Shown: piece by piece, positions 1 to 6,094 of the stretch
Numbering within the stretch: position 1 is the stretch's first letter
Layout: every line of letters starts with the position of its first letter
Assembly: GCA_027019885.1 (NCBI GenBank)
Contig: JALUWC010000121.1
Span: 1 to 14,875, forward strand
Direction: 5' to 3'
DNA: 14,875 nt
DNA from: Geoglobus sp.
GTDB lineage: Archaea > Halobacteriota > Archaeoglobi > Archaeoglobales > Archaeoglobaceae
Position numbers and translations under genes: made by a program
Notes under the pieces: generated by a model
Databases searched by the model: none
What the model was told of the DNA's origin: nothing
Seen by the model: only the letters and a program-made list of their open reading frames with translations

Positions 1-103
1 GATTATCAAAATCAAGCTTTTTCAGATACTGAGCTGATGCTGTAACAACCTCCTCAGGCTCAGATGGAGATACTGATACGATAACCGCCAGTCTCTTTTT
101 CAT
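1..103 (-). CDS. Family-2 glycosyltransferase, N-terminal fragment (cut by window edge)
   Basis: Only the first 34 codons lie in the window; the gene continues past the left edge. The ATG at 103-101 directly follows a GGTG Shine-Dalgarno-like element (AAAGGTGATG). The visible peptide starts MKKRLAVIVSVSPSEP and then has ASAQYLKKLD. It matches the start of the divergent neighbour (RIAIIVPVSVHEP, then KSAQHLKGLD) nearly position by position. The hydrophobic first strand is the start of a GT-A Rossmann-like fold, so I infer a family-2 glycosyltransferase that is a paralogue of the next gene. The acceptor and sugar cannot be inferred, and the catalytic motifs are outside the window. The two genes are divergent and 90 bases apart. 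Confidence 0.6.
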   Translation of the reverse strand, partial: MKKRLAVIVSVSPSEPEEVVTASAQYLKKLDFDN

Positions 104-125
104 CACCTTTCAAGCTTTTCAAGGA

Positions 126-133
126 CTATATAA
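126..133 (-). promoter_or_regulatory. TATA box for the truncated left-edge glycosyltransferase
   Basis: TTATATAG on the minus strand is centred about 27 bases before the ATG at 103, so transcription would start at or next to the start codon. TATATAA is nearly symmetric and could also be read rightwards, but a better-placed element exists for the rightward gene (GATAAAAAC, 162-170). Confidence 0.4.
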
Positions 134-161
134 CTGTTGTTTCAGCCTGTTCTCAGTTAAA

Positions 162-170
162 GATAAAAAC
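162..170 (+). promoter_or_regulatory. TATA-like element for the rightward glycosyltransferase
   Basis: GATAAAAAC is centred 28 bases before the ATG at 194. This is the spacing of a leaderless transcript and supports 194 over the upstream ATGs at 176 and 188. Confidence 0.35.
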
Positions 171-193
171 AAAGCATGCTTTTGAGGATGCTG

Positions 194-1144
194 ATGGGAA
201 GGATCGCAATAATTGTGCCGGTTTCGGTTCATGAACCTATCAACACCCTTGTTAAATCGGCACAACATCTGAAAGGCCTTGATTCTGGAGACCATCAGGT
301 GAAGATACTGTACATTTTTGATGGAGACGAGAAAGACGAGAGAGTAACAGCTTTGAGAGAGTCCGGTGTTGATGTTCTCGCAAGAAATACAAACAGAGGT
401 AAAAGAGCGGGAGCCATTAACGATGGCTTGGAATTTTTAAAAAAATACAGACCCGATTTTGTAGCAATCTTCGATGCTGATTCCCGCCCTTCAAGGAGAT
501 TTGTTGTGGAGTGCATCAGAAAAATGAGGAGCGATGTCTTTATTTCCTCCGCAAAGCGTGAAATCATCAATCCATACACCTATGTTGCGGAGGGTGTTTT
601 TATTGAATACAAGCTCATAGGCTCCCTGCTCAGGATATCGGGATTCAGACAGTTCAACGGGCTGATAGGCGTTTTAAACCAAAGATACCTTTTCAGATAC
701 AGGCTTAATGAGAATTGCATGACTGAGGATGCTGACTTCTCTACAAGAATGCACTCACTCGGCCTGAGAGCTGAGCTCTGCGATGGAGCTCTCTTCGAGC
801 AGGCCCCAGTTAAGGTTGAAGACTTCATATCCCAGAGAAAGAGGTGGTATTATGGCGGGATGGAGCTGTGGAAATACTTCAGTGATGTGATCAGTTCAGG
901 AAATCCAAAGTTCGTCATTTCATGGATTATGGCCCTCACCCTGACCTATTTCCCCCTTCTTTTCCTCATACCATCCCTTCTGACCCTTCCATCGCTGGTG
1001 ATCAGGTACGGAATAAGGGGAATCAGAGTTTATGTCGGGCTGATCACATACATATTCATTCTCCAGTATTCTGCAATCTCCGCCATGCTGAGTTTCGCAA
1101 GGAAAGAGAGTATAGAGTGGAGGGCAATAGGGAGGGTTGAGTGA
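194..1144 (+). CDS. Processive-type family-2 glycosyltransferase with C-terminal membrane segments
   Basis: This 316-residue protein is predicted to transfer a sugar from a nucleotide-sugar at the cytoplasmic membrane face, probably for an envelope polysaccharide. Visible GT-2 motifs are DADS (Asp94 and Asp96, binding metal and UDP), TED (Glu178-Asp179, catalytic base region) and QRKRW at 214-218. The last is the QxxRW signature of cellulose/hyaluronan synthase-like enzymes. Two hydrophobic stretches follow at about 239-270 and 279-299. I chose ATG 194 over in-frame ATGs at 176 and 188: it matches the start of the divergent paralogue, has GAGG six bases upstream (184-187), and lies 28 bases from a TATA-like element. 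It is shorter than bacterial synthases of this class and has no N-terminal membrane helices. It converges with the next gene, three bases apart. Acceptor and donor are unknown. Confidence 0.85.
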   Translation: MGRIAIIVPVSVHEPINTLVKSAQHLKGLDSGDHQVKILYIFDGDEKDERVTALRESGVDVLARNTNRGKRAGAINDGLEFLKKYRPDFVAIFDADSRPSRRFVVECIRKMRSDVFISSAKREIINPYTYVAEGVFIEYKLIGSLLRISGFRQFNGLIGVLNQRYLFRYRLNENCMTEDADFSTRMHSLGLRAELCDGALFEQAPVKVEDFISQRKRWYYGGMELWKYFSDVISSGNPKFVISWIMALTLTYFPLLFLIPSLLTLPSLVIRYGIRGIRVYVGLITYIFILQYSAISAMLSFARKESIEWRAIGRVE

Positions 1145-1147
1145 GTC

Positions 1148-1561
1148 TCAAAAAATAATCTCGGATATCAGGCCCTCAAGATTCAGTCCTATATTTTCAA
1201 GTTTCTTTTTCGCCCTGTTGTAGGCGCTGTAGTTATATCTCTCCCCCTCCAGTTTATTCATCACCGCCTCAAGCTCTGTGGATGAGAGCAGAACTGAGAG
1301 AAACTCCTTCAGGTCGTTTCTCTTGAAATCTCTGACTTCTTCCCTTCCAATCACATCAGTTCCATCAAAAACCAACGCCTCGATTTTCCAGCAGTTCTCA
1401 CACTCGGAGACAAGAATTTTCAGATTTCCATTCTGATGCCATGTTTTTTGAGTCATCATCCCTCCACAATCACAAAATCCTCCAAAGCCAGATGAAGCTG
1501 TTCCGGGAATCGCTCTCTCACCATAAATGAGCAGCTTCAGTGGCTCAAGATATGCGATCAT
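1148..1561 (-). CDS. Unrecognised small protein with a four-cysteine (zinc-ribbon-like) N-terminus
   Basis: I do not recognise this 137-residue protein. What is visible is CDC at Cys30/Cys32 followed by GG, then CENC at Cys54/Cys57. That spacing (CxC...CxxC) suggests a zinc-ribbon knuckle or a small Fe-S site. The C-terminal half is charged and probably helical, ending in hydrophobic residues. I chose the ATG at 1561 over the TTG at 1564 because a TATA-like run at 1584-1592 lies 27 bases upstream and no Shine-Dalgarno is present, as expected for a leaderless start. It is the last of three minus-strand genes, 32 bases after a NifU-type scaffold. A link to metal or Fe-S handling is only suggested by that position. 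A start further downstream cannot be excluded. Confidence 0.65.
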   Translation of the reverse strand: MIAYLEPLKLLIYGERAIPGTASSGFGGFCDCGGMMTQKTWHQNGNLKILVSECENCWKIEALVFDGTDVIGREEVRDFKRNDLKEFLSVLLSSTELEAVMNKLEGERYNYSAYNRAKKKLENIGLNLEGLISEIIF

Positions 1562-1583
1562 CAAAAGAGAAAGGCAATGGTGA

Positions 1584-1592
1584 TTTAAAAAT
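1584..1592 (-). promoter_or_regulatory. TATA-like element for the four-cysteine protein
   Basis: ATTTTTAAA on the minus strand is centred 27 bases before the ATG at 1561. It lies just after the NifU stop codon, so this gene may have its own promoter or be read through from the genes upstream. Confidence 0.35.
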
Positions 1593-1593
1593 T

Positions 1594-1827
1594 TTACACC
1601 GGTATAACTTTCCTCACCTCAGGTATCCTGCTCCTCAGCTGCTGTTCAACAAACATTGTGAGCGTTATCTGAGACATGGGGCAGCCAAAGCAGGCGCCAA
1701 GAAGCTTTACCTGAACCTCCCCATTTTCCTCATTAACATCAACAACGGCTATGTTTCCACCATCTCTTACCAGGGCAGGTCTTATCTCCTTTTCTATGAC
1801 CTCTTCAACTTTTTCTTTGAGTCCCAT
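1594..1827 (-). CDS. NifU C-terminal-domain Fe-S cluster scaffold/carrier
   Basis: This 77-residue protein is essentially one NifU C-terminal domain (Nfu family), which holds a labile Fe-S cluster and hands it to apo-enzymes in the cytoplasm. The family features are the opening helix, the RPALVRDGGN segment at about 16-25, a beta strand, and the cluster-binding motif GACFGCP with Cys46 and Cys49. A helix and RIPEVRKV complete the fold. Length is typical of stand-alone archaeal Nfu proteins, and no IscU-like or ferredoxin-like part is attached. Start: ATG 1827 with GGTGAT immediately upstream. A TATA-like element also lies 25 bases away, so it may be transcribed both alone and from the DUF151 gene, which ends 34 bases upstream. 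Confidence 0.9.
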   Translation of the reverse strand: MGLKEKVEEVIEKEIRPALVRDGGNIAVVDVNEENGEVQVKLLGACFGCPMSQITLTMFVEQQLRSRIPEVRKVIPV

Positions 1828-1848
1828 AAATCACCTTAAATGCATTGG

Positions 1849-1855
1849 ATAAAAA
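1849..1855 (-). promoter_or_regulatory. TATA-like element for the NifU-type gene
   Basis: TTTTTAT on the minus strand is centred 25 bases before the ATG at 1827, in the 34-base gap after the DUF151 gene. A Shine-Dalgarno GGTGAT is also present, so co-transcription with the upstream gene is equally possible. Confidence 0.3.
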
Positions 1856-1861
1856 TGTTTC

Positions 1862-2308
1862 TCACTCTACGGAAATCTCGTCAAAAGGGACATAATCTTC
1901 CGGTATCTCTTCGATATATCCAGCTTCATCAAAAACACTGCTTTCAACGAATACAGGAGCGTTAAACCTTACGGCAAGGGCTATGCTGTCGCTCGGCCGT
2001 GCATCAATCTCGTGATCGATTCCATCTGCCACTATGTGTATTCTGGCATAAAATGTGTTTTCTATGAGATCATCGATAACTATCCTCACAACCTCAGCAT
2101 TAAGTCTCTTCAAAGTCTCAACAAATAGATCGTGAGTCATTGGCCTTGGTGGAACAACCCCTTTCAATGCTGAGTGGATTGACAGAGCTTCAGATACACC
2201 TATGAATATCTGGAGAAACCTGTTATTTCCATCTTTCAGCAACACAACAGGTGTACCGCCAAATACGCTTGGAGCGAGATAAACACCTGCAACTTCAACC
2301 TTTATCAT
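1862..2308 (-). CDS. DUF151 / bifunctional nuclease (BFN) family protein
   Basis: This is a single-domain, 148-residue member of the DUF151 family (called bifunctional nuclease after a plant homologue with RNase and DNase activity). The recognisable segments are the opening strand with GVYLAPSVFGGTPVVLL, then QIFIGVSEALSIHSAL, then PPRPMTHDLFVETL, and the HEIDARPSDSIALAVR signature near 110-125. Typical length and intact motifs argue for a functional protein, but nuclease activity has not been shown for archaeal members as far as I know. Start ATG 2308 has a TATA-like TATTAATAA 28 bases upstream and only a weak Shine-Dalgarno, consistent with a leaderless transcript. It heads the three-gene minus-strand run and is divergent from DUF2284. 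Confidence 0.85.
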   Translation of the reverse strand: MIKVEVAGVYLAPSVFGGTPVVLLKDGNNRFLQIFIGVSEALSIHSALKGVVPPRPMTHDLFVETLKRLNAEVVRIVIDDLIENTFYARIHIVADGIDHEIDARPSDSIALAVRFNAPVFVESSVFDEAGYIEEIPEDYVPFDEISVE

Positions 2309-2331
2309 TCTGATCTTCTTGTATCCGGGAA

Positions 2332-2340
2332 TTATTAATA
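2332..2340 (-). promoter_or_regulatory. TATA box for the DUF151 gene
   Basis: TATTAATAA on the minus strand is centred 28 bases before the ATG at 2308. It lies in the 73-base gap shared with the divergent DUF2284 gene. Confidence 0.4.
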
Positions 2341-2349
2341 CTTTCCGTC

Positions 2350-2357
2350 AAATTTTT
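2350..2357 (+). promoter_or_regulatory. TATA-like element for the DUF2284 gene
   Basis: AAATTTTT is centred about 28 bases before the ATG at 2382. No clear Shine-Dalgarno precedes that ATG, as expected for a leaderless start. Confidence 0.3.
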
Positions 2358-2381
2358 CATCCACGTGGAAGTCTGAGACTC

Positions 2382-2876
2382 ATGTCTGATGTGTATGAGA
2401 TGATAAGGGAGATGCTGTCATCAGAGGGCGTTGATATTGAGCAGATTCTTGAAATCGATCCAAAAAAGCTGATTGCAGATAAAAGAGCAAGGTGGAAGTG
2501 CAGATTTGGATGCGGATACTTCGGGAAGAGATACTCCTGCCCTCCCAACGTTCCCGATAATTATGAGGAATTCATGAAGTCCTACAGAAGAGCCATTGCC
2601 ATAATTTACAAATTTAACGACTACATGTCTGACAAGATAAGGCTGCAGAAGATTCTGCCGCTCATCGAGAGCAGATTGATCTTTGATTACCCGATGGCAT
2701 TCGCTCTCTTCCCGGGAGGATGCGATCTGTGCGAGGAGTGCAGTTATGAGAGAACTGAAAGATGTCCCAAGACCACCAGAGTAAGGCCATCTCTATCATC
2801 GGTTGGGATAAACGTTTCAAAGCTCGGTTTAAAAATAGGAGATGGAAGATCAATTGCAATACTCCTTCTTGACTAA
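2382..2876 (+). CDS. DUF2284 predicted metal-binding protein
   Basis: This 164-residue cysteine-rich protein fits the DUF2284 family, predicted to bind metal or an Fe-S cluster; its role is not known. The N-terminal cluster is C40, C44 and C53 in CRFGCGYFGKRYSCPP. The C-terminal cluster is C114, C117, C120 and C128 in a CxxCxxCx7CP arrangement resembling a 4Fe-4S ferredoxin loop. It is followed by the RPSLSSVGINV segment typical of the family. I chose ATG 2382: the frame is open upstream to a TTG at 2319, but that extension overlaps the promoter region, and the TATA-like element fits 2382. The gene converges with the citramalate synthase gene, sharing four bases at the stop codons. An electron-transfer or cofactor-sensing role would be inference only. 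Confidence 0.8.
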   Translation: MSDVYEMIREMLSSEGVDIEQILEIDPKKLIADKRARWKCRFGCGYFGKRYSCPPNVPDNYEEFMKSYRRAIAIIYKFNDYMSDKIRLQKILPLIESRLIFDYPMAFALFPGGCDLCEECSYERTERCPKTTRVRPSLSSVGINVSKLGLKIGDGRSIAILLLD

Positions 2877-4345
2877 ACTATGAGCATGTTGAGACCCTCG
2901 ATAAACGCCTCCACACTCGCCATGATTATGTCAGTTCTCGCACCCCTTGCAGTCACGATTCTATCTCCCTTTTTGAGCTGAACCACAACATCAACCAGCG
3001 CATCTGTTCCACCTGTTATTGCATCAACATGATAGCTGACAAGCTCAATGTCCGCATAATCCTGTATTGCCTTCTTTATCGCGTTGATCGCAGCATCCAC
3101 AGGACCGAGTCCAACACCTGCTTCAACCACTTCATCTCCATTGATTTTCAGCTTTACACTTGCAGTTGGCATCACATGAACACCACTTACAATTGAGAGG
3201 TCCTTCAATTCAACCTTCTTTTCCCTCTTTATCTGAAGAACTGTTTCCACTATTGTTCTGATATCGGCATCTGTAACCCTCTTACCCCTGTCTCCAATAT
3301 CCTTGATCCTGTTCAGTATCTCCCTCATCTGATCCTTTGTAGCTCTGTACCCCATCTCCTTCATTATGGCTTCTACACTTGCCCTCCCGGCATGCTTTCC
3401 GAGAACAATAGATCTTTTTCTCCCTATGATCTCAGGAGATATGGGCTCGTATGTCTTTGTATCTTTCAGCAGTGCAGACGTGTGAATCCCGCTTTCATGG
3501 GTAAAGGCGTTCTCTCCAACAACCGGTTTGTTTGGGGGAACCTTCACTCTCGTAAATTTCTCCACAAGCTTGGATGCTGGATATATCATCTCTTTGTTTA
3601 TGTTCGTTTTTATGTCATAGAGAAACTCAAGAGCCATCACGACCTCCTCAAGGGCTGCATTTCCTGCCCTCTCCCCAAGACCATTCATTGCCACATGAAC
3701 TTCATTGGCCCCTCCTCGCACAGCATAAACCGTATTTGAGGTTGCAAGCCCGAAATCATCATGCCCGTGAAATGCAACCGAAACATCAAAATTCTCCCTC
3801 AACGCTCTCATGGTCTCATAGGCTTTTTTGGGAGTGAAAACTCCCACGGTGTCTGTGAAGGCAAGTCTATCGGTTTTTGCTGATATCGCGTTTCTGTAAA
3901 GCTTGAGTATAAAGTTAAAATCAGCTCTTGAAGCATCCTCTCCCCCGAATTCAACTAAAAGCCCTCTCTCCTTAGCATACTCAATAGCCTGAACGGACAT
4001 TTCGATTATCTCCTCCTTTGACTTGCCCGGAAATTTGCTTGAAATATGGATATCAGATGATGGAGCCACCATGAAAATTGAATCTGCATTTGCATCTGCA
4101 GCAGCATCAATATCCTCAAACTTTATTCTTGCAAAACTGCATATCTCGGCTTTCAAACCAGACTCGCTAATTGCTTTAATAGCCTCAAATTCTCCGCGTG
4201 ATGAGATGGCTGTTCCAGCCTCGATTATATCAACACCGAGTTTGTCAAGGGTTTCCGCTATCATCAGCTTCTGCTCCACACTCAAGGACACCCCTGGAGT
4301 CTGCTCTCCATCCCTGAGAGTTGTGTCAAGAATTCTCACTGTCAT
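2873..4345 (-). CDS. cimA: (R)-citramalate synthase / 2-isopropylmalate synthase family enzyme
   Basis: The 490-residue protein belongs to the DRE-TIM aldolase/Claisen family: it condenses acetyl-CoA with a 2-oxoacid. As CimA it would use pyruvate to make (R)-citramalate, the first step of threonine-independent isoleucine synthesis; as LeuA it would use 2-oxoisovalerate for leucine. The TIM barrel opens with LRDGEQTPGV (Arg11, Asp12). Metal ligands are H193-G-H195 and Asn229 in NGLGERAGNA. The C-terminal part, from about 360, matches the LeuA allosteric dimer domain, so feedback inhibition is likely. I favour CimA because of HGHDDFG, where LeuA usually has HCHNDFG or similar, and because the length matches the archaeal CimA that I recall from Archaeoglobus; this is not decisive. 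ATG 4345 has a TATA element 28 bases upstream and no Shine-Dalgarno. It appears monocistronic. Confidence 0.85.
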   Translation of the reverse strand: MTVRILDTTLRDGEQTPGVSLSVEQKLMIAETLDKLGVDIIEAGTAISSRGEFEAIKAISESGLKAEICSFARIKFEDIDAAADANADSIFMVAPSSDIHISSKFPGKSKEEIIEMSVQAIEYAKERGLLVEFGGEDASRADFNFILKLYRNAISAKTDRLAFTDTVGVFTPKKAYETMRALRENFDVSVAFHGHDDFGLATSNTVYAVRGGANEVHVAMNGLGERAGNAALEEVVMALEFLYDIKTNINKEMIYPASKLVEKFTRVKVPPNKPVVGENAFTHESGIHTSALLKDTKTYEPISPEIIGRKRSIVLGKHAGRASVEAIMKEMGYRATKDQMREILNRIKDIGDRGKRVTDADIRTIVETVLQIKREKKVELKDLSIVSGVHVMPTASVKLKINGDEVVEAGVGLGPVDAAINAIKKAIQDYADIELVSYHVDAITGGTDALVDVVVQLKKGDRIVTARGARTDIIMASVEAFIEGLNMLIV

Positions 4346-4353
4346 CGGACATA

Positions 4354-4370
4354 AGCTTTATATAAAAGCT
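4354..4370. repeat. Inverted repeat between TATA box and start of the citramalate synthase gene
   Basis: AGCTTT-ATATA-AAAGCT has perfect 6-base arms and a 5-base spacer, 9-25 bases before the ATG at 4345. It lies downstream of the TATA box at 4370-4377, where archaeal repressors often block RNA polymerase. Its AT-rich centre is itself TATA-like, so it may be only promoter sequence. Confidence 0.35.
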
Positions 4371-4377
4371 ATAAAAA
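4370..4377 (-). promoter_or_regulatory. TATA box for the citramalate synthase gene
   Basis: TTTTTATA on the minus strand is centred 28 bases before the ATG at 4345, giving a leaderless or near-leaderless mRNA. Confidence 0.45.
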
Positions 4378-4437
4378 CCTTTGGTGTCTGGCAAAAGGAA
4401 TGGCTTCAGCCCGATTCCTCAATTCGCAGCTCTGAAA

Positions 4438-4466
4438 TTTCCGATGTCCTCCCTTATTTTCGGAAA
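4438..4466. repeat. Separated inverted repeat upstream of the pilus operon promoter
   Basis: TTTCCGA (4438-4444) and TCGGAAA (4460-4466) are perfect inverted half-sites whose centres are 22 bases apart, about two helical turns. They end 15 bases before the TATA box of the pilus operon, a position suited to an activator. Seven-base arms can occur by chance in a window of this size. Confidence 0.25.
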
Positions 4467-4480
4467 ATGATGGCAAATTT

Positions 4481-4489
4481 TTTATATTT
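4481..4489 (+). promoter_or_regulatory. TATA box of the pilus motor-DUF432-MscS operon
   Basis: TTTATATTT is centred 26 bases before the ATG at 4511. There is no Shine-Dalgarno before that ATG, so the operon's first gene is probably translated from a leaderless mRNA. I saw no second promoter of this quality before 9618. Confidence 0.5.
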
Positions 4490-4510
4490 CACCAATTTAT
4501 TAGTTTTGAT

Positions 4511-6094
4511 ATGACGCTTACATTCACACGATATTACAGGCTGTTTCAGAAATATCTTGACGAAGATATTTCCGAAGAAATGATAATCGAAGATCTTGAT
4601 GAGGCTGAGAATGGAGAACTAATTGAATCTTACTGGATATTCAGACCGATTGTTGCAGTCAAACTGGTGAAAGATTTTGACACGAAAGGTATAAAGTACA
4701 TTGCCATGGAACCGACACTGACAATTGATGAATTTCAGCTGATGAAGAATATTTATCTGGAACTTGGAAACATCCTGATACTGAAAGACATAACAGTCGA
4801 TATAACCCAAAAAGAAAAAATCTTGGTTGATGCTTTCAATGAGATTCTCGATGAGTTTATAATCGAACTTGACCCTGTTTTGAGGCTGAAGCTTATTTAT
4901 TATCTTTACAGAGACTTCATCGGTTTTGGCCCCATAGATCCAATGCTGAATGACCCCTACATTGAAGATATAAGCTGTGACGGATACAATATACCTGTGT
5001 TTGTGTACCACAAAAAGTACGGGAATATACCAACTACCGTGACTTTCTCTGAATTTGAACTCGATAGGTACGTTCAGGCACTTGTTCAGATGTCAGGAAA
5101 GCACATAAGTTTCGGCAATCCCATTATCGATGCATCACTGCCAGACGGGAACCGGCTTCAGGCTACTTACGGCACAGAGATAACACCAAGGGGATCCTCA
5201 TTTAGCATACGAAAGTTCACAGAAGAACCCCTCACACCAATTGACCTGATAAGACTCGGGACGTTCACCCCAGAACAGCTCGCCTATTTCTGGCTTGCAG
5301 TCGAGAACAAGCTAAACATGATGGTCGTTGGTGAGACCGCAGCAGGAAAAACCACAACCCTGAATGCAGTCCTCATGTTTCTGCCTCCGGATGCAAAGGT
5401 AGTATCCATAGAGGATACGAGAGAGATATCATTAAGACATGATAACTGGGTAGCCGGAGTTACAAGAGAGGTAACCACAGGTGATGAAAGGGAAATATCA
5501 ATGTACGACTTGCTGAAAGCAGCTTTGAGGCAGAGGCCGGAATACATTGTTGTAGGTGAGGTTAGGGGTATCGAGGCCCAGACACTGTTTCAGGCAATGA
5601 GCACAGGACATGCCGCATACTCAACGCTGCATGCTGGCGACATCCACCAGACCATCTACAGACTGGAAAGTGAACCGCTGAAGGTTCCAAGAAGCCTGAT
5701 TCAGTTTCTCGACATCGTGCCCATCCAGACCCAGTGGACGAAAGGTGGAATAAGGAGAAGGAGAGCCATCGCCATATACGAATTTCTCGGTGTTGATCCA
5801 AATGACAAGAATCTCCTGATAAACGAGGTGTACAGGTGGGAACCATATGGTGACACCTACGGTCAGATTAGCCCTATGAAAAAAATAGAAAAAATTTCTG
5901 TTGTAAGGGGTGAATCGTATGATGACACAATGAATGAATTAAAAAGAAGGGCGGAATTTCTTGTTTTTCTGGACAAAAATGATATCAGAGACTACATACA
6001 TTTCACTCACATGATACACTTTTATTACCGAAATCCAGGGGAGACATTTGAGAACATAATTAAAGAGGTAATGAGATATGAAATTTCTGTTTAG
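4511..6094 (+). CDS. Archaeal type IV pilus / type II secretion motor ATPase (GspE/ArlI-like)
   Basis: This 527-residue cytoplasmic ATPase belongs to the secretion superfamily that powers assembly of pili or archaella. Residues 1 to about 190 are the N-terminal domain that contacts the membrane platform. The motor core has Walker A GETAAGKT (Lys280, Thr281), the Asp box SIEDTREI (299-306), Walker B ending at Glu350 in YIVVGEVRG, and the His box with H367 and H374 in TGHAAYSTLHAG. All catalytic elements are intact. It heads a run of four overlapping genes; its partner, the membrane platform, starts 17 bases before this stop. No archaellum genes (arlB, arlH) or pilin genes flank it, so a pilus or adhesin system fits better than an archaellum, but which filament it builds is not shown. 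ATG 4511 is supported by the TATA spacing. Confidence 0.92.
   Translation: MTLTFTRYYRLFQKYLDEDISEEMIIEDLDEAENGELIESYWIFRPIVAVKLVKDFDTKGIKYIAMEPTLTIDEFQLMKNIYLELGNILILKDITVDITQKEKILVDAFNEILDEFIIELDPVLRLKLIYYLYRDFIGFGPIDPMLNDPYIEDISCDGYNIPVFVYHKKYGNIPTTVTFSEFELDRYVQALVQMSGKHISFGNPIIDASLPDGNRLQATYGTEITPRGSSFSIRKFTEEPLTPIDLIRLGTFTPEQLAYFWLAVENKLNMMVVGETAAGKTTTLNAVLMFLPPDAKVVSIEDTREISLRHDNWVAGVTREVTTGDEREISMYDLLKAALRQRPEYIVVGEVRGIEAQTLFQAMSTGHAAYSTLHAGDIHQTIYRLESEPLKVPRSLIQFLDIVPIQTQWTKGGIRRRRAIAIYEFLGVDPNDKNLLINEVYRWEPYGDTYGQISPMKKIEKISVVRGESYDDTMNELKRRAEFLVFLDKNDIRDYIHFTHMIHFYYRNPGETFENIIKEVMRYEISV

Noticed and set aside
176..193. Six-codon longer start for the first complete glycosyltransferase
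   Set aside because: The paralogue's start and the GAGG and TATA positions all favour ATG 194.
2319..2381. TTG-initiated 21-codon extension of the DUF2284 protein
   Set aside because: It covers the divergent promoter region and adds no family-like sequence; ATG 2382 fits the TATA spacing.
4023..4514. A 163-codon plus-strand frame
   Set aside because: Mostly antisense to the N-terminal part of the citramalate synthase gene, running through its promoter; no domain-like sequence.
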